Assembly: GCF_013131805.1 (NCBI RefSeq)
Contig: NZ_JABJRC010000001.1
Coordinates: 868,001-932,000 of the forward strand
Source: Kribbella sandramycini
GTDB taxonomy: Bacteria; Actinomycetota; Actinomycetes; Propionibacteriales; Kribbellaceae
Direction of reading: 5' to 3'
Length of the DNA: 64,000 nucleotides
Of the stretch, positions 9,874 to 18,321 are shown piece by piece (within the stretch, counting starts at the first letter, position 1; each line of letters starts with the position of its first letter). Under the pieces are notes generated by a model. That model saw only the letters and a program-made list of their open reading frames with translations. It searched no databases and was not told where the DNA came from. Both the position numbers and the translations under genes were made by a program.

Positions 9874-10338
9874 ATGCCCGATGTGACGGAGACCATCACC
9901 GTGGCCGCCTCCCCCGAGGCCCTCTACGCCCTGGTCAGCGACCTGCCCCGGATGGGCGAATGGTCCCCCGAGTGCACCGGCGTGACCTGGTCCGCCCGCA
10001 CCCCCGGCCCCGCCGTCGGCGCCCGCTTCACCGGCCGCAACCGCGCCGGCGCCGCCCGCTGGCTGACCCAAGGCCGCGTCCTGGAAGCCACCCCCGCCCG
10101 CACCTTCACCTTCGCCATCCACTTCGGCCCGATCCCCATCGCCCTCTGGTCCTACACCTTCACCCCGCTGGACGCCGGCGTCCTCGTCACCGAGTCCTGG
10201 ACCGACCGCCGTCCCGCTCCCCTCCGCCTGGCCATGAATGCCGCCTTCGGCGACCGCGCCGACCTCAACCGCCGCGGCATGCGCACCACCCTCGAACGCC
10301 TCCGATCCACCGCCGAGTCGGCCCACGCCCCGTCCTGA
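9874..10338 (+). CDS. SRPBCC family (polyketide cyclase/dehydrase-like) protein
   Basis: This 154-residue START/Bet-v1-like protein has the N-terminal pattern [29 protein letters not shown], typical of SRPBCC polyketide-cyclase-like proteins. These form a deep hydrophobic pocket for lipids or polyketides. I chose the ATG at 9874 because AAGGG lies about nine bases upstream. An in-frame ATG at 9826 would add 16 poorly protein-like residues. It has no signal peptide, is divergent from the subtilase and lies upstream of rpsT. The ligand is unknown. Confidence 0.82.
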   Translation: MPDVTETITVAASPEALYALVSDLPRMGEWSPECTGVTWSARTPGPAVGARFTGRNRAGAARWLTQGRVLEATPARTFTFAIHFGPIPIALWSYTFTPLDAGVLVTESWTDRRPAPLRLAMNAAFGDRADLNRRGMRTTLERLRSTAESAHAPS

Positions 10339-10472
10339 GCCGCCGAGGCTGGTTTGGAGCTGGGGGCGGCTTGTTGGTAATCTGTTCCTTCGCGTGCCTA
10401 CGGGTGGCGTTCAGCCCTGCGCGCGACAATTTTCCTGTAATGACCGCACACACTCGATCGAGGCTCTGCTCC

Positions 10473-10733
10473 GTGGCGAACATCAAGTCCCAGATCAAGC
10501 GCAACCGCCAGAACGAGGCTGCGCGACTTCGCAACAAGTCGGTGAAGTCGACCCTCAAGACGGCTGTTCGCCGCTTCCACGAGGCCGTCGACGCCGGCGA
10601 GGCCGAGAAGGCCGCCGACTCCGCGCGCAAGGCCGGCCGGCTGCTCGACAAGGCCGCCAGCAAGGGCGTCATCCACGCCAACCAGGCTGCCAACCGCAAG
10701 TCGGCCATCTTCAAGAAGGCCGCCTCGCTCTGA
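10473..10733 (+). CDS. rpsT: 30S ribosomal protein S20
   Basis: The 86-residue basic protein begins [26 protein letters not shown] and ends [15 protein letters not shown], a clear S20. It binds 16S rRNA in the small subunit. The start is GTG, with GAGG about nine bases upstream. It is transcribed opposite to holA, the usual arrangement in actinobacteria, and has its own terminator. Confidence 0.97.
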   Translation: MANIKSQIKRNRQNEAARLRNKSVKSTLKTAVRRFHEAVDAGEAEKAADSARKAGRLLDKAASKGVIHANQAANRKSAIFKKAASL

Positions 10734-10742
10734 GGCACCCCC

Positions 10743-10780
10743 AACGATCGGCCAGTCCCCAGGACCGGCCGATCGTTTTC
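10743..10780 (+). terminator. Intrinsic terminator of rpsT
   Basis: An 11-bp perfect stem (arms 10743-10753 and 10767-10777) is followed by a T-rich tract, starting nine bases after the rpsT stop. Confidence 0.85.
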
Positions 10781-10888
10781 GTATGCCCACCCCTCACCGG
10801 CGTACGCGCATTTCCCCCCGCTGACCGCGCAGGCGTCTTCCTCGGCGTCGCCTGAAGCTTTCTTCCTCGGTGTCGCCTGGAGGAGTGC

Positions 10889-11872
10889 TTACCGGCGGCC
10901 GTGGGAGCGGCTGACGGTGATGACCATGCGTTCGAGGGCGTAGCCGGCGTCGCCGGAGGCGCCTTTGACGTCGGCGTCCGCTTGGGCGACGGCTTTGATC
11001 GCGGTCGCGAGACCGCCCGGAGTCCAGCCGCGCACCTGCTGGCGAAGCTGCTTCAGCTTCCACGGGGGTACGCCGACCTCCCGCGCGAGATCCGCCTCGC
11101 GCATCCCGCTCGGCGCGCTCGCGAACTTCGCCAGCCCGCGCAACCCACCGGCCATCGCGCTCGTCACCAGCACCGGCGCGACCCCGCAGTCCAGCGCCCA
11201 GCGCAACTGCTCCAGCGCAGGCTCAGTCCGCCCAGCCATCGCCGCGTCAGCGACCGCGAAACTCGTCACCTCCGCACGACCGCCGAAGTACTGCCCGATG
11301 AGCTCGGCCGTCACCGCCTGACCGCCCGAATCCGACACGAGCTGCGAACACGCCCCCGCCAGCGCCCGCAGGTCATGGCCGACCGCATCCACCAGCGCGG
11401 ACGCCGCCCCCTCGTCGATACTCCCGCCGAGCAGCCGCACCTCCCCCGCCACGAACTGCGGCAGTTCCCACGCCTTCGGCGCCGTCGCCACCACCTCGGT
11501 GACCGACGCCTTCCGCAGCTTGTCGAGGACGCCCTTCCCCTTCTGCCCACCCGAGTGCACGAGCACCGCCAGTACGTCGGACGCCGCGGCGCCGGCGTAC
11601 TCGATCAGATGCGGCGCCATCTCGGCCGGCAGATTCTCCAGCATCCGCAACACGAGCACCCGCTCGCTCGCGAACAACGACGGCCCGGTCAGCTCCGCGA
11701 ACACGCCGACATCCAGCGTCGACGCATCCAGCTCGGTCACCTCGACGTCCGCATGCTCCTTCGACACCGCCGCGATCGCCGACCGCACCGCCCGGTCGGC
11801 CAGAAACCCTTCGGCCCCGGTCACCAGCAGTACATCGCCGAGCTTCGGCGCAGAACCTCTACGAGCAGCCAC
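10889..11872 (-). CDS. holA: DNA polymerase III subunit delta
   Basis: This is the clamp-loader delta subunit, which opens the beta sliding clamp. The 327-residue protein has the HolA pattern: an N-terminal LLVTGAEGFLADRAV, a middle FASERVLVLRMLENLP and a C-terminal helical collar with ERMVITVSR. The GTG at 11872 is chosen because the frame further upstream overlaps the divergent isochorismatase gene and is not protein-like. The location beside comEC and rpsT is the normal actinobacterial neighbourhood. Confidence 0.93.
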   Translation of the reverse strand: MAARRGSAPKLGDVLLVTGAEGFLADRAVRSAIAAVSKEHADVEVTELDASTLDVGVFAELTGPSLFASERVLVLRMLENLPAEMAPHLIEYAGAAASDVLAVLVHSGGQKGKGVLDKLRKASVTEVVATAPKAWELPQFVAGEVRLLGGSIDEGAASALVDAVGHDLRALAGACSQLVSDSGGQAVTAELIGQYFGGRAEVTSFAVADAAMAGRTEPALEQLRWALDCGVAPVLVTSAMAGGLRGLAKFASAPSGMREADLAREVGVPPWKLKQLRQQVRGWTPGGLATAIKAVAQADADVKGASGDAGYALERMVITVSRSHGRR

Positions 11873-11932
11873 GGCGCCAGCATCCCACGTCCACCCGACA
11901 AAACCCGATCGAGCCCCGGCACCCACATCAGC

Positions 11933-11938
11933 CAAGAT
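11933..11938 (+). promoter_or_regulatory. Candidate -10 box for leaderless isochorismatase gene
   Basis: CAAGAT lies exactly seven bases before the ATG at 11946, with no Shine-Dalgarno between. This matches the leaderless geometry seen at other genes here. Confidence 0.35.
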
Positions 11939-11945
11939 GGTCCGC

Positions 11946-12521
11946 ATGGCCGACCACCCTCCCCTCGACCCCGTGGACGCGCTGATCGTCGTCGACGTCC
12001 AGACCGCATTCGTCTCCGGACCGGACGCCGTCCCCGGCGCCGCGGTCCTGCTGGACCGCATCACCGAGCTCCTCGCCAAAGCCCGATCGGCCGGCGCCGT
12101 CGTTGTCCACCTACAGAACGACGGCCCACCCGGCGCGGACGACGAACCCGGCACCCCCGGCTGGAAGCTCTACCTCCCGACCAAACCCGGCCCCCGCGAA
12201 CACATCCTCCGCAAACCCCACGACGACGGCTTCGACAGCACCGACCTCGGCCCGATCCTCGTAGCCGCCGCCGTCCGCTCAGTCGCCATCTGCGGCCTCA
12301 TGTCCGAAATGTGCGTCCAAGCCACCGCCCGAACCGCCCTGGACCGCGGCTACCACGTAGTCCTCCCCTACGACGCCCACGCCACCTACAACATCCCCGC
12401 CATCCCCAACGCCACCCCCGCCATCCCAGCCCACCTAGTCTCCCGAGTAGCCGCCTACTCCCTAGGCGACACCCCCAACACCACCACCCCCACCACCTCA
12501 ATCACCTTCACCGGCTCATGA
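11946..12521 (+). CDS. Isochorismatase-family cysteine hydrolase
   Basis: The 191-residue protein belongs to the isochorismatase/nicotinamidase superfamily. The catalytic triad is visible as Asp17 (VVDVQ), Lys90 (LRKPHDD) and Cys123 (SEMCVQAT), with the usual non-proline cis region before the Cys. It would hydrolyse an amide or vinyl-ether bond of a small molecule; the substrate cannot be told. No Shine-Dalgarno precedes the ATG. It overlaps the downstream winged-helix gene by four bases (ATGA), so they form an operon. The 3' half is extremely C-rich at wobble positions. Confidence 0.88.
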   Translation: MADHPPLDPVDALIVVDVQTAFVSGPDAVPGAAVLLDRITELLAKARSAGAVVVHLQNDGPPGADDEPGTPGWKLYLPTKPGPREHILRKPHDDGFDSTDLGPILVAAAVRSVAICGLMSEMCVQATARTALDRGYHVVLPYDAHATYNIPAIPNATPAIPAHLVSRVAAYSLGDTPNTTTPTTSITFTGS

Positions 12522-13504
12522 CGAACGACGTCGTCCCCTGGCGCGGCCAAGCACTCGACGAGCCGTTCACCGGTGACCTGCTGGATCTGGTCGAGCAGAT
12601 CGCCGGGATCAACGCGCAGGTCGCCCGCGCGATCCCGGTCGCGATCTGGACCCGCTGCGGTGAGCGAAGCGACCTCCGCGAGCTGACCGACCGGCTGCAG
12701 TCCTACGAACTCGTGAAGTCGAACGTCATGCGCGGCACCGTCCATCTCCTCACGCTCCGCCAGTTCTGGCTCTGGCGAACCGCCCTCACTCCGACCCTCC
12801 GCCGCCTGGTGGCCGGTTTCTGCCGCGGCATCTGGAACACCGTCGACCCCGACGCCCTCCACGACTTCGGCCTCGACCTGATGTCCGACGGCCGCCCGCG
12901 AACTCGCGCCGACCTCGGCGCCGAAGCCGCCACCCACTTCCCGAACGCCGAACCTCGTCACCTCGGCTTCGCCCTCCGCATGCTCCTCCCAGTCGTCGAA
13001 CTCGCCCCCGACAATGCCTGGCGCCCACCCCGAACCACCTATTGCCTGGCCCCCACGCACCCTTTCAATCCGGCCGACGCCCTCCCCGACCTGGCCCGCT
13101 CCTTCACCCAGGCCTTCGGCCCAGCCACCCTCGACGACTTCATCTACTGGTCGGGCCTCAACAAGTCCGAGACCAAGGCAATAGCCGACCTGCTGTCGCC
13201 ATCCCCCGAGACGCCCACCGGCTCCTCCACGCCTCGCTCGTTCGTCCTCCCCGAGTTCGACAATCTCTTCTACTGCAGGCGCTCCCCCACCACGGATCCC
13301 TACCAGGCCAAACGCGATCCCCGCCTCAACCCCCAACGCATGCCCGGCACCCTCCTCGAATCCGGCCGCGTGACAGCCCACTGGACCTACACCAAATCCA
13401 CCCCGCCAACCCTCACCCCCTGGCACCCCCTCACTCCCGATTCCGAAGCCACCTGGGCCAGATTCCACACCTGGTGGACCACCTGCGAAACAGCCAACAC
13501 CTGA
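12518..13504 (+). CDS. Winged-helix DNA-binding domain protein (HTH_42/AlkZ-like)
   Basis: The 328-residue protein resembles the winged-helix HTH_42 family, which includes AlkZ-type DNA glycosylases. Visible family phrases are an N-terminal GINAQ (position of the AlkZ QxQ/QxD motif), VMRGTVHLLTLRQF at about 70-83 and VLPEFDNLFYCR near 250. The QxQ motif is here NAQ, so crosslink glycosylase activity is uncertain. It is translationally coupled to the isochorismatase gene. A DNA-repair role is a family-based guess. Confidence 0.72.
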   Translation: MTNDVVPWRGQALDEPFTGDLLDLVEQIAGINAQVARAIPVAIWTRCGERSDLRELTDRLQSYELVKSNVMRGTVHLLTLRQFWLWRTALTPTLRRLVAGFCRGIWNTVDPDALHDFGLDLMSDGRPRTRADLGAEAATHFPNAEPRHLGFALRMLLPVVELAPDNAWRPPRTTYCLAPTHPFNPADALPDLARSFTQAFGPATLDDFIYWSGLNKSETKAIADLLSPSPETPTGSSTPRSFVLPEFDNLFYCRRSPTTDPYQAKRDPRLNPQRMPGTLLESGRVTAHWTYTKSTPPTLTPWHPLTPDSEATWARFHTWWTTCETANT

Positions 13505-13517
13505 CAGGAGTCAACGT

Positions 13518-14120
13518 ATGGATGAGGTCGAGCGGTACACCGGGCGAGCTGCTGGGGCAGTTGTTTACGCGACTCGCTATGCGGAGGCTGACGAGCGGGG
13601 CGCGGCAACTGTTGGCGATCTTCTGACCGGGCTGCTGATTGCTGGGCCTGGCGTAGCGGTTCAGGTCCTCGCGGGGCTGCGGGTTGAGCTGCCGGCGCCG
13701 AGCCGGGTGGTGCTCGGCTATCGCAAGAACGAGCGCTGGGCGCCTGCGGATGAGCTGGCGGAGTTGGAGAGGCGGCAGCTGTCGGACGAGGTGTTGGAGG
13801 TTCTCCGGGTGGCGGCGGAGGAGGCTGGGGGTGGGCATCTGGGGACTGAGCACCTGCTGCTCGGGTTGGTTCGGCAGGGGGCGGTGCCGGGGGTTGCGTT
13901 GGACGACGTTCGGGGTGAAGTGGGTCGGCAGTTGGCGGCGTTTCATCGGGGGCGTCCGGAGGTGCTGGCGCCGGAGGTCGCGGATGAATTGATCGGAGTC
14001 GCACGGCTCTCGTTGCCCGGAGCGGTCGCTGAGCTGGACGTGCGGATCGCGGAAGCCCAGCGTCAGAAGGAGGCTGCGGTCGATGTCGAGGATTTCGAGG
14101 CAGCTGCTTCGCGCCGGTAG
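13518..14120 (+). CDS. Clp_N repeat protein cut short in its UVR motif
   Basis: The 200-residue product has two Clp N-terminal repeats (about 1-70 and 78-145, the second with GHLGTEHLLLGLVRQG) but no ATPase. It ends with the start of a UVR motif (VDVEDFEAAASRR) at a TAG at 14118-14120. Reading through this TAG, the same frame continues for 43 coding codons (DEQALRAERAELV...) to another TAG at 14250-14252. In intact UVR motifs the Asp follows the Arg directly, so the TAG looks like an inserted codon within the motif. The visible protein could be a functional truncation, a recent pseudogene or subject to readthrough. Stand-alone Clp_N proteins are usually thought to act as adaptor or stress proteins. 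Confidence 0.75.
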   Translation: MDEVERYTGRAAGAVVYATRYAEADERGAATVGDLLTGLLIAGPGVAVQVLAGLRVELPAPSRVVLGYRKNERWAPADELAELERRQLSDEVLEVLRVAAEEAGGGHLGTEHLLLGLVRQGAVPGVALDDVRGEVGRQLAAFHRGRPEVLAPEVADELIGVARLSLPGAVAELDVRIAEAQRQKEAAVDVEDFEAAASRR

Positions 14121-14252
14121 GACGAGCAGGCGTTGCGAGCTGAACGGGCGGAGCTGGTTCGGGAATGGGCCTTGTCGGTCGATCTGCCGGCGGTCGTCGA
14201 AGAGCTTGAGGCACTACGCGACGCGGTAGATCGGCTACGAGCACAGAACTAG
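14121..14252 (+). pseudogene. In-frame continuation of the Clp_N/UVR protein after an internal TAG
   Basis: Forty-three codons remain open in the same frame after the TAG at 14118-14120. They complete a UVR-like motif and then encode a helical coiled-coil-like tail (AVVEELEALRDAVDRLRAQ). Codon choice resembles the upstream part, supporting a once-continuous gene. Confidence 0.6.
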
Positions 14253-14296
14253 CCCCGCCGGTGAGGCACGTGAGCCCGGTATCGGGGCAGTTGTGA

Positions 14297-14956
14297 TCAG
14301 GGGCGTCTGTGGGGGGCTATGTCTCGGATCTGTGCGTTGATCCGTTCGGCGAGGCGATCGATTTCGGCGCAGAGCTCTGCGAGGCGGGTGTTCTGGGCGA
14401 GCCAGTGTTGTTCGTCGCCTTTGGTCCAGGCTTCGCGTAGGCGATGCAGGGCATCGAAGAACGGCACGGATCGGTTGACCATGGGCGAATAGATGGTGGC
14501 GAGCTGGGATCGGACTGCGATGGGTTCGGGTAGGCCGGCGACTTCGCCGGCCCCGCGGAGATAGAGATTCAGCAGGAACACGGTGTGGGCGGCGTCGGCG
14601 GAAATCGCGGCGAGGATCGGGACGCCGAGGTCGGTGTCGGCAACCTCGACCAGGCGCCGCCATCGGCCGCGCATCCGGATCAACGAGCCGAGCGCGACCG
14701 TACAGATCGGCAAGACGGCTCCGAACGCCCAAGGCGACAACCGCGGGCTTTGCGTGACTAGCGTCCAGACGAGCGCGACAGAGGCGAGCATGGCGCACGC
14801 GGCCAGTGCTCGGCCGGCGAGCCGCGCCCGCCGCAGGGCCAGCGACGCCCTTGCCGCGGTGAGCTGGCCGTTGCGTTCGTCCGGCTCGGCATCGCGGATC
14901 ATTTCAGTGAGTTCGGCGACGTAGAACAAGCGGACCTGCCGGGAGTCGCTGGTCAT
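14297..14956 (-). CDS. Hypothetical two-helix membrane protein
   Basis: I do not recognise this 219-residue protein. The ATG at 14956 is chosen because GGAGGAAG stands about eight bases upstream; the frame extends further but without signals. After an N-terminal charged helix (about 1-48) come two hydrophobic segments (about 49-68 and 75-92), then a long helical cytoplasmic region with a coiled-coil-like C-terminus (LAELCAEIDRLAERINAQ). The gene lies at the downstream end of comEC and converges on the Clp_N gene. Confidence 0.65.
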   Translation of the reverse strand: MTSDSRQVRLFYVAELTEMIRDAEPDERNGQLTAARASLALRRARLAGRALAACAMLASVALVWTLVTQSPRLSPWAFGAVLPICTVALGSLIRMRGRWRRLVEVADTDLGVPILAAISADAAHTVFLLNLYLRGAGEVAGLPEPIAVRSQLATIYSPMVNRSVPFFDALHRLREAWTKGDEQHWLAQNTRLAELCAEIDRLAERINAQIRDIAPHRRP

Positions 14957-15100
14957 TCCGTCTTCCTCCGCCGTGGGTGCGGTACTGGCTAGAAGTCCAG
15001 GATGCTGCAGGGTCGGGCAGTCGCCGTCGAACCACACGCTGGTATCGACTGGTACCACCGAATGTTGGAGCACCGGCAGGACCTGTCCAGCTCTAGCCGG

Positions 15101-17596
15101 CTAGCGGGGGTTGTGAGTGGTTAGGGAGAGGCGGTTTTGGGGGTTGGTGATGGTTAAAGGGCCGGTGGTGTTGGTGGTGGCGGTGCGGGTGGTTACGTGG
15201 GAGAGGAGGGTGAGGGTTCGGGGGGCTGGGTGGCCGTAGTCGTTGTCGGCACCGGCGGAGATGAGGGCGAGGCGGGCTTGGGTGGCGGAGAGGAAGGCTA
15301 GGTCTTGGCGGGCTGAGCCGTGGTGGGGGACTTTGAGGATGTCGGCGCGGAGGTCGGCGCCAGTGGCGAGGATCGCGCGTTGGGATTCGGGTTCGAGGTC
15401 GCCGGTCAGGAGGATGCGGAGGCCGGCGAGGGTGACCATGAGGGTGACGCTGGCGTTGTTTTCCGGGGAGCTTTCGGGAGATGGAGCTCCTGGGGGTGGG
15501 AGGGCGGGGACTCGGGCGGGCCAGAGAGTTGTCCAGGTGAGGTGGCCGATGGTGCGTTTCTCTTGGTAGGTCACGGGTTTCACGGGGATTCGGTGGTGGG
15601 CAGCTAGCGCGGAGACGCGGCGGTGTTCGGCGGGTGGGGAGAAGTAGGGGGTGACGGCCAGCTCGTCGACGCGGCGGTCGTTGAGGACGCCGGCCAGGCC
15701 GCCGACGTGGTCGGCGTGGAAGTGGCTGAGGACAACTATCGGGATGTGGTTGATCCGGAGGTCGCGGAGGCAGCGGTCCATGGCTGCGGGGTCGGGGCCG
15801 GTATCTACGACTACGGCGCTGGCATCACCGGCTCTGAGGACGATGCCGTCGCCTTGGCCGACGTCGCACATGACCATGAGCCAGTCGCGGGGTGGCCAGC
15901 CGAGTGAGCCGACGGGGCGGAGGACGGCGAGGGCGAGCAGGACGACTGCGATGAGCATGGCTAGAGGGCGGGCTAGCAGGCGGTGCAGGCCGAGGACGGC
16001 GATCAGGCAGAGGAATGTGAGGACGGCGACGCCGACCGCGGTGGCAGGCCAGGGGCTGGCGGCGCCGGGGAGGTCGGCGCCTTCGCGGGCGATCAGGATG
16101 ATCCAGCGGGCCGGCCAGCCAGCGGCCCAGCCGACGAGTTGGGCAGCTTCGATGCTGATGAGGGCTACGCCGGCGGCGGTGAAGCCGAGGATGGTGGCGG
16201 GGGCGACGGCTGGGCCGGCGAGCAGGTTCGCGGCGACGGCGACCAGGGAGACCTCTCCGGAGAGCCAGGCGACGACCGGCGTACAGGCTAGTTGGGCGGC
16301 TAGGGGGCAGGAGACTGCTTCGGCGAGCCAGGTCGGGAGCCAGTTCGCGAGGGCGTCGCGCCAGCCGGGGCCGAGGAGGACGATCCCGGCGGTGGCGAGG
16401 ACGGAGAGCGCGAAACCGGCTGAGCGGGCGAGGGAGGTGTCGATGAGGAGCAGGACGATGACGGCGACGGAGAGGCTGCGGACGGCTCGGCGTCCGCCGT
16501 CGGCAGCGGTCAGCGCGATGAGCGCGATCAGGCCCATGGCGGCGGCGCGGAGGACGCTGGGTTGGGGGCGGGCGAGGATGACGAAGACGACGACGGTGAA
16601 CAGGCCGACTGTGCTGAGGCCCCAGGCGCGGACGCCGATCAGCCGGGCGAACGGGACGATGAAGACGAGTAGCAGGGTCAGGTTGGTGCCGGAGACTGCG
16701 GACAGGTGAGTCAGGCCGGTTGTTTGGAAGTCTTGGATGAGGTCGTCGGGGAGGGCGGACTCGTCGCCCATTACCAGCGCTGGGACGAGGCCACGGACGT
16801 CGTCCGGCTCGTCGGCGACGGAGGCGCGGAGGCCGGCTCGGACTTGTTCGGCGGCGCGGAGCCACCAGGCGGGCTCGCCGATGCTGGTCGGTGCGGTGCG
16901 GACGGTGAGGGTGGCAGCGACGTCGTCGCCGTCGTTCACGGCTTCGAGGCGGCCGGTTGTGGCGATGCGTTCGCCGTAGCGGACGTCGCGCCAGCGCTCG
17001 GTCGCGATGACGAGAATCGGCGTCCGGAGTCGGACGGGGTGGGCGGAGGACTTGGGGCGGAGCTCTTCGACGGTGGCTTTGAGGACGACGTACGGCGGGC
17101 GGTGGGTGCCGGGGCTGCGGCGGACGGCGGGGTCGGCGGTGATTTTGAGGTGGACGTCGACGGTGGTCGCGTCGGCGGCGAGGGCTTGGACGGGGCCGGC
17201 GCGGAGGGATTGGACCTGGAGTGCGGCGGCCAGGGCCATGCCGGAGATGACGACCAGGACGCCGACAAGCGCCCAGCCGGCCCGCTGGGCGGAGGGTTGG
17301 TTGGTTCGGCGGGTGGAGCGGAGGACTAGGTAGGTGGTGAGGATGGCGAGGGTGGCGGAAATGGCGGCGGTGAGTGCGCCGGTGGTGGGGTTGCAGGCGA
17401 CCAGTAGGACTGCGGTGAGCCAGCCTGCGGCGGCGGGGGCCAGGAGGCGGATGTCGAGACGGGGGTCGGGGCGGTCGTCGGGGCTGGGCTTGGGGTTGGG
17501 GCGGTGGTCCGAGCCTGGGTCGGGGCTGGGGTCGGGGCGGTGGTCCGAGCCCCGGTCGGAGTTGGGGTGGGGATTGGCGGTGTCAGAGGCGGACAT
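15101..17596 (-). CDS. comEC: ComEC/Rec2 DNA-uptake channel protein
   Basis: This 831-residue protein would form the inner-membrane channel for transforming DNA. After an unusual Pro/Asp/His-rich N-tail come multiple membrane helices and the Competence domain, with MGDESALPDD and GLTHLSAVSGTN. A C-terminal metallo-beta-lactamase-like domain has DVGQGDG and SHFHADHVGG. The N-tail contains two imperfect 12-residue tandem repeats (GSDHRPDPSPDP, GSDHRPNPKPSP) encoded by a 36-bp DNA repeat. It overlaps comEA by 14 bases. Natural competence is rarely demonstrated in actinobacteria, so its in vivo use is open. Confidence 0.93.
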   Translation of the reverse strand: MSASDTANPHPNSDRGSDHRPDPSPDPGSDHRPNPKPSPDDRPDPRLDIRLLAPAAAGWLTAVLLVACNPTTGALTAAISATLAILTTYLVLRSTRRTNQPSAQRAGWALVGVLVVISGMALAAALQVQSLRAGPVQALAADATTVDVHLKITADPAVRRSPGTHRPPYVVLKATVEELRPKSSAHPVRLRTPILVIATERWRDVRYGERIATTGRLEAVNDGDDVAATLTVRTAPTSIGEPAWWLRAAEQVRAGLRASVADEPDDVRGLVPALVMGDESALPDDLIQDFQTTGLTHLSAVSGTNLTLLLVFIVPFARLIGVRAWGLSTVGLFTVVVFVILARPQPSVLRAAAMGLIALIALTAADGGRRAVRSLSVAVIVLLLIDTSLARSAGFALSVLATAGIVLLGPGWRDALANWLPTWLAEAVSCPLAAQLACTPVVAWLSGEVSLVAVAANLLAGPAVAPATILGFTAAGVALISIEAAQLVGWAAGWPARWIILIAREGADLPGAASPWPATAVGVAVLTFLCLIAVLGLHRLLARPLAMLIAVVLLALAVLRPVGSLGWPPRDWLMVMCDVGQGDGIVLRAGDASAVVVDTGPDPAAMDRCLRDLRINHIPIVVLSHFHADHVGGLAGVLNDRRVDELAVTPYFSPPAEHRRVSALAAHHRIPVKPVTYQEKRTIGHLTWTTLWPARVPALPPPGAPSPESSPENNASVTLMVTLAGLRILLTGDLEPESQRAILATGADLRADILKVPHHGSARQDLAFLSATQARLALISAGADNDYGHPAPRTLTLLSHVTTRTATTNTTGPLTITNPQNRLSLTTHNPR
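17498..17551 (-). repeat. 36-bp tandem repeat inside the comEC 5' end
   Basis: An identical 18-mer (ggggcggtggtccgagcc) occurs at 17498-17515 and 17534-17551, period 36 bp. It encodes two 12-residue repeats in the ComEC N-tail. The plus strand around it has many GGGG tracts. Confidence 0.75.
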
Positions 17597-18224
17597 GGGG
17601 TTTTAGGGAGTCGAACTTCTTGGGGCCTACGCCGGGGACTTCTTGAAGTTGGTCGACGGTGGTGAAGGGGCCGTTCTGGGTGCGGTAGTCGAGGATGCGT
17701 TGGGCTAGGACGGGGCCTACGCCGGGGAGGGCGTCTAGTTGGGGGGCGGTGGCGGTGTTGAGGCTGATGGGGCCTGCGGGGGTGGGGGTTGGGTTGTCGG
17801 GTGGGGCTGCAGAAGTGGGTGGTTGGCCGACGATGATTTGTTCGCCGTCGGTGACTTGGCGGGCGAGGTTGAGGGCGCTGAGGTCGACGCCGCGGAGTGG
17901 GCCGCCGGCGAGGGTGAGGACATCGGCGACGCGGGCGCCGGATTGGGCGCGGATCAGGCCGGGGCGGTGGACCTTGCCGGCTACGTGGACGACGAGGGCT
18001 GTGGTCGGGCGGGGTGTGGTTGTCGGGGTTGTTACTGGGGTGCCGGTGGTGAGGGTGGTTGATGGGCGGGCGTCGGGGATGGGTTCGGGGCGGGAACGGA
18101 GCATGGAACAGCCGGCCCAGGCGAGGCCAATGGTGAGGATTGCGACCAGCACGAGGACGTGTTTGCCCGAGAGGCGCCAGCGGGTGTCGCGGAGGCGGGA
18201 GGTGTCGGGGATCCAGCCGGGCAT
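17583..18224 (-). CDS. comEA: ComEA family DNA-binding competence protein
   Basis: The 213-residue membrane-anchored protein has a cytoplasmic N-terminus, one membrane helix (about 24-42), a Thr/Pro-rich linker, an SLBB-type domain (about 77-130, VVHVAGKVHRPGL) and a C-terminal helix-hairpin-helix pair (SLNTATAPQLDALPGVGPVLAQRI). ComEA binds incoming double-stranded DNA and hands it to ComEC. It precedes and overlaps comEC in the same operon. Confidence 0.92.
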   Translation of the reverse strand: MPGWIPDTSRLRDTRWRLSGKHVLVLVAILTIGLAWAGCSMLRSRPEPIPDARPSTTLTTGTPVTTPTTTPRPTTALVVHVAGKVHRPGLIRAQSGARVADVLTLAGGPLRGVDLSALNLARQVTDGEQIIVGQPPTSAAPPDNPTPTPAGPISLNTATAPQLDALPGVGPVLAQRILDYRTQNGPFTTVDQLQEVPGVGPKKFDSLKPHVRL

Positions 18225-18321
18225 GGGGGCTCCTCTGGGCGGACGGAAGGTGTCGCCAGAGAACGTACGAGTTTCTGCCTGCTTTTCCTTGAGAACCTCA
18301 ACCCTGTGGAAAACCTGCGAA

